Source: Mytilus trossulus
Lineage: Eukaryota > Mollusca > Bivalvia > Mytilida > Mytilidae
Length of the DNA: 64,000 bases
Assembly: GCF_036588685.1 (NCBI RefSeq)
Contig: NC_086386.1
Span: 74,398,682 to 74,462,681, forward strand
Direction of reading: 5' to 3'
Position 1 is the first letter of the stretch. The number at the start of each line of letters is the position of its first letter. A model generated the notes under the pieces. That model ran no database searches, was not told the DNA's origin, and was given only the letters and a program-made list of their open reading frames with translations. Below, one piece after another: positions 12,104 to 22,637 of this stretch. Position numbers and translations under genes: made by a program.

Positions 12104-15100
12104 ATGGATAAGCTGAAAGCAGTGAGAGGAGGCCACAGAAGCGCCGTAACCAGACAGATTCACAAAACTGACGAGAAAATCAACGAAGGAGAGATCACCC
12201 GACGGGACATTCATAGTGCCATTGAAAACCTTGAACGTAAACATGAACTTTTGCAGAAACTAGACGCTGAAATATTGGATTCCTTGGATGCAGAAAGTGT
12301 GGAACAGGAAATTTTGGATGCAGACGAATTTAATCAGCATATAGACATTAATATTCGCCGCTACAAAGAATGTGATTTGGAGTTGAGATCAAGTACACCT
12401 CAGGACTCGGTGAGTCAATTAACCTCAAGTATCGTACAAAATACTAGTACAACGCATTCATCTTCAAATAATTTCGATCAGAATACAAATCAGCACATGC
12501 AAACATCGACAAGTGCAAACTCACAAGGAGAATATGAGATCAACAGAGATCCGCCATTAAATGAAACTTATAAGTTCTATCACAAACTTCCAAAACTAGA
12601 TTTGCCGACTTTTTCGGGAGATTTACTTCTATGGCAAACTTTCTGGGAATCGTACGAAACTACTGTCCATACAAACCCATCATTGACAAACGTACAACGT
12701 TTCACATACTTGAAGGCCCAGCTTCACGGAGAAGCGGAAAGTTGCATATCGGGATTGTCACTTACACACGCAAACTATGAGCAAGCAATTTCATTACTAC
12801 AAGCGCGATATGGTCAACAAGGAATCATTATTGATGCACATATGCAAAAACTAGTCGATTTGCCAAACCCCACAATGTCATTAAACAGTCTCAGAACATT
12901 CTATGACAAAGTTGAAACTAGTATTAGAGGCCTAGAATCACTAGGACAGTGTCAAACATATTTTGGAACAGTACTTACACCCATCATCTTTAGAAAACTA
13001 CCACCGGAATTGAGAACTACATTGACAAGAGAGCATGATACAAGTACATGGACCATAGACTTACTACGGAAGGCTATAGGTAAGGAGCTGCGCGCTCAAC
13101 AAGCTGGCCACGCTATGAACACAGATAATTTAACCCCTACCGCATCGTTTGTAACAAAGGCTACAATGAAAGGAAATTATAGACAAGTCAATAGAGTACA
13201 CACAAACTCCAGGAACAACACTGAATCGAATAAACCCAAGCCATGCATATTTTGCAACAAATCCCATTCAGCTGTTGATTGCTCAGATATTAAAGATAAT
13301 GCCAGTCGTTACGAAATAGTCAAGAAAAAACAACTTTGTTTCAACTGTTTTGGTAAACATAAGATATCAGAATGTAGATCACGATATAAATGTCGTAAAT
13401 GTGACAAGAGACATCACACTGCTCTATGTAATCAGGAAATTCAAGCACCTGTACCTCCCGCTGATGCCGCCGCTGTCAATACAGTAAATGTTAATGGAGA
13501 AGAAAGTAACCCTATGTCAACGTTTTACACGTCAACACCACAAGCACAGGCACATACCGAGATACTTCTTAAGACAGCAGTAGCACCTGTATGGTTCGAG
13601 GATCGGAGCGCGATGTCTAACATTTTACTAGATGAAGGGTCTCAGAAATCATTTATTTCAGAAGATTTAGCAGCACAATTACAACTTAAACCTTGTGGAA
13701 ATTCTACAATTAGTTTATCAACTTTTGGAAACGCCAACCAGAACGTGAGACACATGGAAAAGGCTCAGATTACTTTAGAAATTGAAACTGGTGGATTTAT
13801 TCCTATGGATGTACTGATAGTACCGCGCATTGCCGCACCCCTCAGTAATGTTACAAATGTCATCGCTTCAAAACTGCCATATCTCAAAGGATTACGATTA
13901 GCTAACCCAGTCACAGAGGATAGGAAATTTGAACTTTCTCTTTTAATTGGAGCGGACTACTATTGGAGTATTGTGCAGGATCACGTGATCAGAGGAGATG
14001 GGCCAACGGCCGTAAAATCCCGTTTGGGATACTTGTTGTCAGGACCGATGCATACTTTTACAGGAGAACAATCATCAACAGGAATGTTTAATGTACTGAT
14101 TCAACATCAGCAAGAGGAAAGCAGCCTGGAAAAGTTTTGGGATTTAGAATCTATTGGTGTCAAAGCAGACGAATTAGAAACAACCACCATGAAAGACTTC
14201 AATGATGAATACGAAACAAAATGCATAACTTACCAAGAAAATCGCTATACCGCAAAACTGCCATGGAGAAATGATTTCAATGAGTTACCTACGAACTATA
14301 ATGTCACTTTACGCAGAACTTGTAATATGATCGATAGACTCAAAAAGGATACCAACATGCTGAAAATGTATGGCGACATAATTAAGGACCAAAAACGCCG
14401 AGGGTTCATTGAGCGGGTAACAGAAAATGGAAACCAGTCAAACAGAATTCACTACATTCCTCACCATGCAGTAAAAAAGGACTCATCTACGACTCCTATA
14501 CGTATAGTCTATGATTGTAGTTGTCACGAATCACCTCACAAGGCTAGTTTAAACGATTGTCTCATGTCAGTTCCGCCGATGTTAAACGATTTGACGGGAA
14601 TTTTAGCTAGATTCAGATTACACAAGCACGCAGTGACTACCGACATAGAGAAAGCGTTTTTGAATGTCGAACTGGATAAAGAAGATAGGGACGTCACAAG
14701 ATTTTTTTGGTTGAGTGATCCATCTGACCCAGACAGTCCACTGATAACTTACCGTTTTAGAGTCGTTCTATTTGGAACTACATGCTCACCTTACATCTTG
14801 AATGCCACCCTTATGAAGCACTTCAAACTCAATTCTTGTAAAACAGCCGAGATACTGAAAAACGACCTGTATGTTGACAATGTTTTGTCAAGCTTCTGGG
14901 ATGAGAAAGAAATGCTGAAATTCTACAGAGAATCACGAGATTTATTGGCAAGAGGAGGATTCAATCTGAGATCATGGACGTCAAATAGCACAGAATTACT
15001 ACGCTTAGCCCAATCTGAAAAATGCATAGAAAGAGATACGAACATCAAAATTCTTGGTCTCCGTTGGAATGTGAACAACGATCAAATCTCGTTTCGAAAC

Positions 15101-17263
15101 AACATAAATACAACAACGGAAAGGATAATAACAAAACGTGAGATCTTAAAACAATCTTCAAACATTTATGATCCGCTAGGTCTGCTTAGCCCCGTCACCG
15201 TCAGAACAAAGATGTTAATGCAATTGTTGTGGAAAGAAAAGTTTGCATGGGACTGCCCTTTACCAAAAGAAATCGAATCAACATGGAGTGATTTGACCAA
15301 AGATCTACAATTTGCAATGAACATTGAGATTCCTAGATGTTATTTTGAGTGTTCAGGAATAACGGACATTGAAACAGCAGAATTACATATTTTCACAGAT
15401 TCAAGTCAACTAGCTTATGGAACCTGTGCGTATCTTGTCACAGAAAAGGAGTCTGCATTAGTAATGGCAAAAAATCGAGTTGCCCCATTGAAAAGTGTCA
15501 CTCTACCTAATCTTGAACTGATGGCTGCCCTTTTAGGGGCTCGACTTGCGAAACATCTTATTCAAAATCTACATATTGGAAACTTACAAATCAACTTCTG
15601 GTGTGACAGTCAGATCGTTTTGAAATGGCTTCAATCAACAAAACCACTCAAAAAGTTTGTCGCAAACAGAGTCAAGGAAATTAAGGAGTCAAATGAAAAT
15701 CAAAAATGGCGTTATTGTCCGACGGATGCAAATCCTGCAGATTTATTAACTAGAGGCATAACAGGAACGAAATTCATAAACAACAGATTATGGTTTCATG
15801 GACCCGAGTGGATAACAGACAAAACACAATGGCCAACATGGAGCGGAAACGAAATTGTTGAAAACGAGAATATAATGGAGATTCCCACTAATGAAACCTC
15901 AGAAAAACAGCACGTCTTACTCACATCTCAGAAACGTCAAGAATTTGGCATACATAAGATTATGGATATCGAACGTTATAGCAGTTTGAAGACATTAATA
16001 CGTGTTACAGCCTATGTGATGAGATTTATACAAAACTGTAAGTTAGCACGGAGTGATAGAACATTGTCGGAATTGACCGTTAATGAAATACAGCATGCTA
16101 CATTGACATGGATACAAACGGTTCAGAAATCAGAATATCATGAAGTGTTTAATTATTTCAACAAATCTGTGACAGTTAAGCCGTCTATTGTAAGACAATT
16201 GAACTTGTACTTTGATGAAAAAAATGCACTTCGTTGCCGCGGGAGAATTCAACATGCACCTTTGGAGGAATCAGCTAAACATCCATACTTGTTACCTCCG
16301 TTACATAGACTCACTTCACTCATTATTATGGATGCTCATATCAATCATTTACATGAAGGCGTCAACTCTACCGTAACACACTTGCGACAAGTATACTGGA
16401 TACCTCGAATTCGTCAACGAGTCAAAGTTATTCTTAGAAAATGCGTTAACTGTCGGAAAGTAACAGGGCATGCTTACCAACAACCTGATCCACCGCCACT
16501 GCCCAAAGAGAAGTTACACGAGGATATACCGTTTACTGTTACAGGCGTAGACTTTGCTGGTCCTATGTATGTGCGAAATACAGATGGTATAAAATCAAAG
16601 GTATACTTATGTTTGTTTACATGTGCGTCGACGAGAGCTGTTCATTTAGAACTTGTGAATAACTTATCAGAACCTACATTTATGTTAGCCTTCAGAAGAT
16701 TCGCAAGCAGGAGATCCTTACCGAAGTTACTAATATCTGACAATGCACTAACTTTTGAAGCAGCCAGTCGAGAAATCAAACATCTTACAAACTCAAATTT
16801 AGTGCGCGCAAGTCTAAGCTCTACAGGAACAAATTGGAAATTTATTACAAAGAAAGCTCCGTGGTTTGGTGGTTTCTATGAACGGTTGATTGGGTTAACG
16901 AAAATGTGTTTGAAGAAAGTATTAGGAAGTAACTGTGTCGATTTAGAGACTTTACAAACTGTGTTAACAGAGATCGAAGCAACTCTCAATGATAGACCTC
17001 TAACGTATGTTTCATCCGATCTTACGGATCCAGAACCACTGACACCATCACATCTTTTGTATGGTCGAAAAATTACGCGACTTCCGTATCCAGCTAGTGA
17101 AAACAATGGACATTTTGAACCAATTAACTTTAACAAACATGTTCAATTACAAAGAGACATTCTAAACCACTTTCAACAGCGATGGAAATATGAGTATTTG
17201 ACCTCATTACGGGAACATCACAGAAGTGTAGGAAATTTACGAACAATCGATAGCTATTGGTGA
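12104..17263 (+). CDS. BEL/Pao Gag-Pol polyprotein (1719 codons)
   Basis: This single frame encodes the retrotransposon's structural and replication enzymes. In order I read: a Gag-like DUF1759 region from about residue 161 (PKLDLPTFSGD); three CX2CX3HX4C zinc knuckles (381-442); a retropepsin-type aspartic protease with LLDEGSQ (Asp510); reverse transcriptase with the first Asp at 847 (TTDIEKAF) and YVDN at 923-926; an A17-peptidase/RNase H region with FTDSS (Asp1099); the integrase HHCC finger (His1412/1415 region, Cys1447/1450); and the integrase core with Asp1483, Asp1546 and Glu1593 (FYERLIG). The usual C-terminal DUF5641 domain is cut off by a one-base frameshift, and the frame ends after IDSYW. 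YVDN replaces the commoner YVDD. The ATG at 12104 is the first in frame after the primer site. Confidence 0.95.
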   Translation: MDKLKAVRGGHRSAVTRQIHKTDEKINEGEITRRDIHSAIENLERKHELLQKLDAEILDSLDAESVEQEILDADEFNQHIDINIRRYKECDLELRSSTPQDSVSQLTSSIVQNTSTTHSSSNNFDQNTNQHMQTSTSANSQGEYEINRDPPLNETYKFYHKLPKLDLPTFSGDLLLWQTFWESYETTVHTNPSLTNVQRFTYLKAQLHGEAESCISGLSLTHANYEQAISLLQARYGQQGIIIDAHMQKLVDLPNPTMSLNSLRTFYDKVETSIRGLESLGQCQTYFGTVLTPIIFRKLPPELRTTLTREHDTSTWTIDLLRKAIGKELRAQQAGHAMNTDNLTPTASFVTKATMKGNYRQVNRVHTNSRNNTESNKPKPCIFCNKSHSAVDCSDIKDNASRYEIVKKKQLCFNCFGKHKISECRSRYKCRKCDKRHHTALCNQEIQAPVPPADAAAVNTVNVNGEESNPMSTFYTSTPQAQAHTEILLKTAVAPVWFEDRSAMSNILLDEGSQKSFISEDLAAQLQLKPCGNSTISLSTFGNANQNVRHMEKAQITLEIETGGFIPMDVLIVPRIAAPLSNVTNVIASKLPYLKGLRLANPVTEDRKFELSLLIGADYYWSIVQDHVIRGDGPTAVKSRLGYLLSGPMHTFTGEQSSTGMFNVLIQHQQEESSLEKFWDLESIGVKADELETTTMKDFNDEYETKCITYQENRYTAKLPWRNDFNELPTNYNVTLRRTCNMIDRLKKDTNMLKMYGDIIKDQKRRGFIERVTENGNQSNRIHYIPHHAVKKDSSTTPIRIVYDCSCHESPHKASLNDCLMSVPPMLNDLTGILARFRLHKHAVTTDIEKAFLNVELDKEDRDVTRFFWLSDPSDPDSPLITYRFRVVLFGTTCSPYILNATLMKHFKLNSCKTAEILKNDLYVDNVLSSFWDEKEMLKFYRESRDLLARGGFNLRSWTSNSTELLRLAQSEKCIERDTNIKILGLRWNVNNDQISFRNNINTTTERIITKREILKQSSNIYDPLGLLSPVTVRTKMLMQLLWKEKFAWDCPLPKEIESTWSDLTKDLQFAMNIEIPRCYFECSGITDIETAELHIFTDSSQLAYGTCAYLVTEKESALVMAKNRVAPLKSVTLPNLELMAALLGARLAKHLIQNLHIGNLQINFWCDSQIVLKWLQSTKPLKKFVANRVKEIKESNENQKWRYCPTDANPADLLTRGITGTKFINNRLWFHGPEWITDKTQWPTWSGNEIVENENIMEIPTNETSEKQHVLLTSQKRQEFGIHKIMDIERYSSLKTLIRVTAYVMRFIQNCKLARSDRTLSELTVNEIQHATLTWIQTVQKSEYHEVFNYFNKSVTVKPSIVRQLNLYFDEKNALRCRGRIQHAPLEESAKHPYLLPPLHRLTSLIIMDAHINHLHEGVNSTVTHLRQVYWIPRIRQRVKVILRKCVNCRKVTGHAYQQPDPPPLPKEKLHEDIPFTVTGVDFAGPMYVRNTDGIKSKVYLCLFTCASTRAVHLELVNNLSEPTFMLAFRRFASRRSLPKLLISDNALTFEAASREIKHLTNSNLVRASLSSTGTNWKFITKKAPWFGGFYERLIGLTKMCLKKVLGSNCVDLETLQTVLTEIEATLNDRPLTYVSSDLTDPEPLTPSHLLYGRKITRLPYPASENNGHFEPINFNKHVQLQRDILNHFQQRWKYEYLTSLREHHRSVGNLRTIDSYW

Positions 17264-17522
17264 TGTTGTTCAAATACATGACGAAACTTTAAGAAATTCA
17301 TGGAAACTCGCCGTTGTCGAAGAACTCGTAAAAGGAGAGGATAATCTTATCAGAACTGTAAAACTTCGCACTAAAAACGGAACCACCAACCGCCCAATCA
17401 CGAAATTATACCCAATCGAAGTGAACTGTATTGAATCTGAACCGGAGGATGTTACACGACCCAAGATGTTCCGTCAGGCGAAGTCAGATGCCGTACAAAA
17501 GATTCACGAGTGGACAAAATAA
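17262..17522 (+). pseudogene. BEL/Pao C-terminal DUF5641 piece, displaced by a one-base frameshift
   Basis: Eighty-six codons in the next frame begin DVVQIHDE and contain RPITKLYPIE, the signature of the chromo-like DUF5641 domain that closes BEL/Pao integrases. They have no start of their own. The open frame extends back only to about 17232, so the shift lies between roughly 17229 and 17262. The cause may be a disabling indel, programmed recoding or an assembly error; I see no obvious slippery heptamer. Confidence 0.85.
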
Positions 17523-17686
17523 CTTTTCAAATTATGATCGGAATAGACTGTTCAAATTCAAAGTGATTAATTCTTTCTTTTATGATATATAGACTTTAAA
17601 GTTAAGTGATGAATTATGATATATGTTTTCAATTAAGTCAAATTTTCATTTCATTTCTATTTATATTTCACTTTCGGCGCCCGGAG

Positions 17687-17856
17687 TGTCAAAGATTCAC
17701 GACCTTGTTCAAACGTACCCAACGTTACTATTGTTGACGTAACGTTATTGTAACGCAAACTTGTATGGGATCTGAATTATAGAATTGAAAGCAACACTAC
17801 GTCTTTTTATTGCCTACAAAAGCGAAGTACTAACCCTAGCATCATAGCATCTTACA
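17687..17856 (+). repeat. BEL/Pao 3' LTR
   Basis: It spans 170 bp and matches the 5' LTR at all but one position. The preceding bases (TTTCGGCGCCCGGAG) are only weakly purine-rich, so the polypurine tract is atypical. Confidence 0.93.
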
Positions 17857-17863
17857 TATACAC

Positions 17864-18410
17864 TGTTTCGGTGGCCTTATATTACTTTCTTCTACACCAA
17901 GTCACTTTGAAATATGGCAAGGCGTAAGTTATCTCTGACTAAACGTTGACAAGCAATTAACATGTCAAATGCAGGAAGAGGAGCACTAGTAAAATAGGTA
18001 ACTATTTCAATGTTATTCACATCTTCATTGTCAGTTTTTTAAAACGACATGTTGCCACAGAAAATGTAATGATAGACAAAGGTCCGGAAGATCCTGTTCA
18101 ACTCCTTGACCTTTGTACATGTACGACAACGCTAGACCACACAGGGCAAATAATGTTACCGAGTATAAAGACCAAGAAGCCACTTTCTTTTGGCCCCTAT
18201 GTCTTCAGACATGAACCCTATTGGATATGTCTGGGATGCCATTCATACAAATCTAAATCACAGAGATCTACCTTTTTGAATCATGGCTATTAAAGATGGG
18301 CAATTATTGATGAATTGAATAAATTTGATTAAATAAAATTCAGAGCTCTTGTACAGTGTATTAGACGCCGTGATTTTGAACTGTACCGGATAAAAGGTGG
18401 TTTCACATCC
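17864..18410 (+). pseudogene. Tc1/mariner transposase relic, internally deleted and frameshifted
   Basis: This is the remnant of a DD34E-type transposase, the enzyme that cuts and pastes Tc1/mariner elements at TA sites. The N-terminus starts at 17914 (MARRKLSLTKR), a helix-turn-helix start typical of the family, and is soon stopped. After a large internal deletion the C-terminal catalytic part resumes with DNARPHRA near 18128 and, one frame over, MSSDMNPIGYVWDAI near 18205-18245. The family's NPIE-H motif reads NPIG here, so the catalytic Glu is lost. A final IRRRDFEL-like end lies near 18360-18380. It is non-functional. The young BEL/Pao element sits between its 5' terminus and its coding part. 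Confidence 0.75.
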
Positions 18411-19382
18411 TATTGATTCAAATATTGACTTTAAATTTGCCGAACATACCAAAGATTATTTTAAGAGACTTTTAATGATATTGGGTTGTTGATTGTTGTC
18501 AAAACATAATATCTTTACTTTATTGAAAATCATTTTACGCCCATATGGGCCAATGGCTATATATATAGTTTACATATATAAAACAATGAAAATAAACAAT
18601 GCAGACACTTTGAACTATTTGTTTCGTAAAATGAATGAAATATTGCCATTATTATTAAAATGAAGTGTATATAGAGATTTGCTAACTTTAAGGAAATATG
18701 ATAAGAATGATGTGTTACTGAATTGATTTTCTATGAACAGGCGGTGGTAAATGCACACTTTTACAAATATGCTGAATCAAATAGGAGAGGATAGCTTAAG
18801 AGAAATGCTTTCATAAACGAAAACAAAAACGGAGTCACCGTAACGTAAAACATGAACCGCTCCTACAGATGTTTAAAAATTATACAATAACGAAATAGAT
18901 TTCCTTTCACACACTAACTATATATAAATTAATAACGAATCAATCAAGTAAATCTGTTCTGTCTATGCAAAAATGTAAGAACACCTGTTTAAAGAAAAAT
19001 CGTAAACATATGCTAATTTAAACATATTTTATAAGAGTTAATCACTACCTGTATAGAAATTGTTGACTTCGATCAACGCAAACATTAACTTTTAAAGTTC
19101 TGCTATTTAACATAAAAAAAAATATCGACAAACTTTTAAACTAAATAAACAATTGAACTAGTTTGTCAAATCAAAGTCAATCATTAGCGCTATCAACAAA
19201 GTGCTACAACATGTAATATATATTTAGAGGGCTTAAGAATAAATATAACCTATATGCAAAAATTAGGTATCTTACGCCGTATCTACATAGCAACTGATAT
19301 AATATATGTCCTGATAGATGACTTTAGTATGTATTATATATCTATTTGATAATAAGATCAGAATCATTGGTGACATTGAACA
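18411..19382. other. Non-coding DNA
   Basis: No gene or recognised repeat is visible in this A+T-rich stretch. Confidence 0.4.
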
Positions 19383-19412
19383 CAGGTATATTACTATTGC
19401 CTTTATTTGACA
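19383..19412 (+). repeat. Interspersed repeat R4, 3' tip
   Basis: 'ACAGGTATATTACTATTGCC' plus TTTATTT matches the 3' end of the full R4 copy at 39080-39272. Confidence 0.5.
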
Positions 19413-19437
19413 AAGAAACTAAAATTACGTAAAGGAT

Positions 19438-19500
19438 ATAAGTCGATAACAGTCCATTCTGTCAAATATTTTACAAAATGGACTGTTAGAGGCTTATGTC
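19438..19500. repeat. Small imperfect hairpin / foldback
   Basis: ATAACAGTCCATTCTGT and ACAAAATGGACTGTTA form arms around an A/T loop and are extended by ATAAGTCG / GGCTTAT. It may be a very small MITE. Confidence 0.5.
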
Positions 19501-20294
19501 TTACTTACAACATTGTTTAACACCTCAAAGAAGATATATAAAAACTAAGATTTATTTTCATCAATTGTTAAAATTGTTTTTTAATAAACATTCTAAATTG
19601 AAATATATCCTACATGTTGGCCCCATTAAACAGTAGCTCAAAGTAAACAATAGACTAAAAAAGGATGTAATATTTTGACTTTTAAGCCTTTTTTCAACCC
19701 GTTCTTAAGTTATTTATAATGCAATATGAAATTATCAATGCATTAAAAAATATTATAATCAAATTTAAATCTGTGAAAAAATTGTACATTTACAATACAT
19801 GCAAAAGGTAGTGTATGCATGATAAAAAATTCAAATGTAAGTACCAATCAAAACAGGCTCATTACATGTAGCTAATATTTATTAGAAAATAAATATGAAG
19901 TACAAGAAATTATTTTACAGAAACATGTTCATTTCATATCAATGTTTTTTTCTTTTCAAATTCTCAGATATGTATTATTTCAATCATTAAAAAAGACGCA
20001 GTTGAAATGATATGTTTTTGTTCCAAAAAAAGACCAAAAAAGACCAAAACTGCAAATTTGACAGCATTATAAATTTGACAAAACAAGTAACACAATTTTA
20101 CAAAAAATTTTCTTACAGTTCCACCTCCTACAGTTTAAAAGTTAAATTTATTCAGATTGGTTAAATTGTGAGACTGTGATATTTGTTTCATTATGATAGC
20201 CTCCACCACTGGTAACAATTGATGAATCTTGAGAAAATCATCAGACTTCTTTTTAACTTAATTTTACTGTGCATATTGTTATGCGTTAACTTTT
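19501..20294. other. Non-coding DNA
   Basis: The only notable local feature is a direct repeat 'AAAAAAGACC' near 20024-20046. No gene is seen. Confidence 0.4.
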
Positions 20295-20632
20295 CTAAAT
20301 TGGCTAGAGGTATAGGGGGAGGGTTGATGTCGAAAAATAACATTTTTATCCCGTCAGCATTTTTGCGCCTGTCCCAATTCTTCAGCATTTGGCCTTTGTC
20401 AGTCATGTATCATTTTTTTATTTTTGTTTCTTGTGTATAATTAGATGTTAAGTATCACCATTATCACTCAACTAGTATAGATATTTGATAAGGACCAGCT
20501 GAGGGACGCCTCCGGTTGCGGGAATTTCTCGCTGCTTTAAAGACCTATCGCTGACCTTCTGCTGTTATCTGTTTGGTGGTCGGGTTGTTGTCTCTTTGAC
20601 ACATTCCTTATTTCCATCCTCAACTTTATTGG
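20295..20632 (+). repeat. Interspersed repeat R1, copy b
   Basis: This is the fullest R1 copy, from 'AATTGGCTAGAGGTATAGGG' through 'GCCTGTCCC' and 'GACGCCTCCGGTTGCGGG' to 'GTCGGGTTGTTGTCTCTTTG'. Short opposed reading frames within it are by-products of the repeat. Confidence 0.7.
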
Positions 20633-22405
20633 GTAACTTCAAATGGTCGTAGCGAATAAAAAGTAGTTGACCGCCATATTATTTTTTTATCAATATAAAC
20701 CTGATAATCCGGTGAAGAAAAAAAAATCTAAAAATAATGGCCTCCTCAGAGAAGTACATCTTTAATGAACCGGATAATCCCTAAATATTTAAAGAAAATA
20801 TCTGGAAAAGGTGTCACTGGTTGCATATCTATGAAAACATATTATTGTGTTATATATATAATGATGTTTCGTCAGCTCCAATAGAAGAAGTATTTAAGGT
20901 CAATCACATTAGTTGATCAATTTGTGGCCAACTGCTCACATAGGAAAAATGTGAAGAGGTTTGCCATTATTGTTATGTCATTTTCACTGTTTTTCCACGT
21001 TCTGTGTGTTTATGAAACTGTGGTGTTTATTGACACTTGAGAAAAAAACCTCGTTAGAAGGTTGTCGTTGTCCTGTCAAGATACTTTTAGTTTTGACAAA
21101 TTCAAACGTTTGTCCTTTGTGCATTCATACTTTTATCTAAAATGGACACGCTAAAATATAATCAAGAAACTCTTGTTTCGTTCAATGATTATCCTTAAGC
21201 AATTTTATGTAACAATTCATATCATATGCTTAACCTTCAATCAAATCCACAATTGATGATCGTAACTTAGATATTGACCACTATTTAGAATAAATAATTG
21301 ATTGTTTCGATTTTAAAGAAAAAAAACAATACCAACACCCCGAAAAAAAAAAAAATTATCCAAAGAAAAAACGTACTGCAAGCATGGTAATAGCAACCCG
21401 TTTGTAAGTTTTGATTTTTATGACGACACATTTAGCTATGACGTCACTGCGCCAAAATCATTCGTGAAGATTCACAGAATTTCATATTATTCTAAACGTA
21501 ACGTATCAATAATAGAAATGCATTAGAATCAGAATAAAAGTATTGTAGTCGAAAAAATGCAGTCGTTTTTTTTTATTTGCATTTGCGATCATTTACACAA
21601 ATTGACGATGGTCAAAGCGCTTTTATTCCTGAAAACAATAAAGTTTGTACTTCTACTAAACTGATATTGCTTTATTATGACTGCCTTGAAATTTTTATTC
21701 ATTTTTAGCTATACTATGATAGGATCGAATGCCTACGTAAAAGTTATAGTAGCTGTCAAGATGGAAGGTGTGGTAGTACGTAACTGTAGAAATATATTTT
21801 TAAAGATAAAAAATGTTATCTGACATTGTTTTGTTAATTACTATCTTAGATAATTTTTTTCTTACTCAATTTGATTAAGTTATAAAAGTTTTTAATAGTT
21901 TTACAGACTGATAGAAAAGGGTAATTTAAACTCATATGAAACGAGTGACAAGTGAAAAATAATGTTATTCCAATTCTTGAACCAATGCATACAAAAATCA
22001 TAAACTTAGTCTTTGGTGCACAATTTTAATCGGTCAGTATTGATCTGAAATTCTGGCAGGTAATTAAAGTTCGTGTTTTGAAGCCAAAGTTTAACGATTG
22101 TCACCTGTTTGTCAACAATCAGCAAAAAAGCATGGATATTGTTTAACATGTACAATAAGTTAATAGTTAATTTTCACGACATCCATGCGTATTGCGATCA
22201 CCAGATGTTTAAGAGATGGGTCACACCGAGGTCACTTTGCATAAGGAAAATGTGTCGGGGAATTACTTCCTGGTAGTCAGCTATTAAAATTAAGTAAACG
22301 TCTTCTAAACATGAACAAATTATAGAATTTTCTTCAGAAAAAAGTATATATATACGTACATAAGTTTTATAATGAACACTATCCATCGAGTTATATTTTT
22401 TTTTT
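20633..22405. other. Non-coding DNA
   Basis: No gene or recognised repeat is seen. Poly-A and poly-T tracts are frequent. Confidence 0.4.
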
Positions 22406-22637
22406 TATTGTAAACCAACTTATTTTCGCGGATAATTTATTTCGTATTAAGTGCTTTCCACTTTGCGGCTATTTAATTTCGCGATTATCTTATTTACTTG
22501 ATGTATACGTAGTTAGATGTAGTTAGATAAGAAAAGATCCAAGTTATACATATTCGCGACTATTTAAATCGCGTTATTTTTTTCCTCGCAAAAGTAGCGA
22601 AATTAAATCTCTCGCGAAAATAAGTTGGTTTACAGTA
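22406..22637. mobile_element. MITE with TGTAAACCAACTTATTTTCGCG ends and TA flanks
   Basis: The left end TGTAAACCAACTTATTTTCG and the right end CGAAAATAAGTTGGTTTACA are exact inverse complements over at least 20 bp. Both sides are bounded by TA, which suggests a non-autonomous Tc1/mariner-type element. The interior carries further TCGCGA-type words. No coding capacity. Confidence 0.85.

Larger units (their letters stand above)
11917..17856 (+). mobile_element. BEL/Pao LTR retrotransposon, near complete
   Basis: A complete structure is visible: 5' LTR, adjacent primer-binding-type sequence, one long gag-pol frame, a displaced C-terminal piece, and a 3' LTR. The flanks ATACAC at 11911-11916 and 17858-17863 match and look like the target-site duplication. 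If so, each LTR is one base longer than given here and ends TTACAT; ending at the canonical ACA leaves an imperfect duplication. No envelope-like gene is present. The two LTRs differ at a single base, so the insertion is young. It landed in an older Tc1/mariner copy. Confidence 0.93.

Noticed and set aside
12044..12244. Minus-strand frame opposite the start of the BEL/Pao polyprotein
   Set aside because: Shadow of the strongly supported plus-strand coding region; the same applies to 16876-17136 and 17270-17464.
11917..17856. Endogenous retrovirus with envelope
   Set aside because: Domain order and DUF1759/A17/DUF5641 signatures are BEL/Pao, and no envelope-like frame exists between integrase and the 3' LTR.
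18069..18293. 74-codon frame as a host gene
   Set aside because: It is one wrong frame through the Tc1/mariner transposase relic; the recognisable motifs are in the neighbouring frames.
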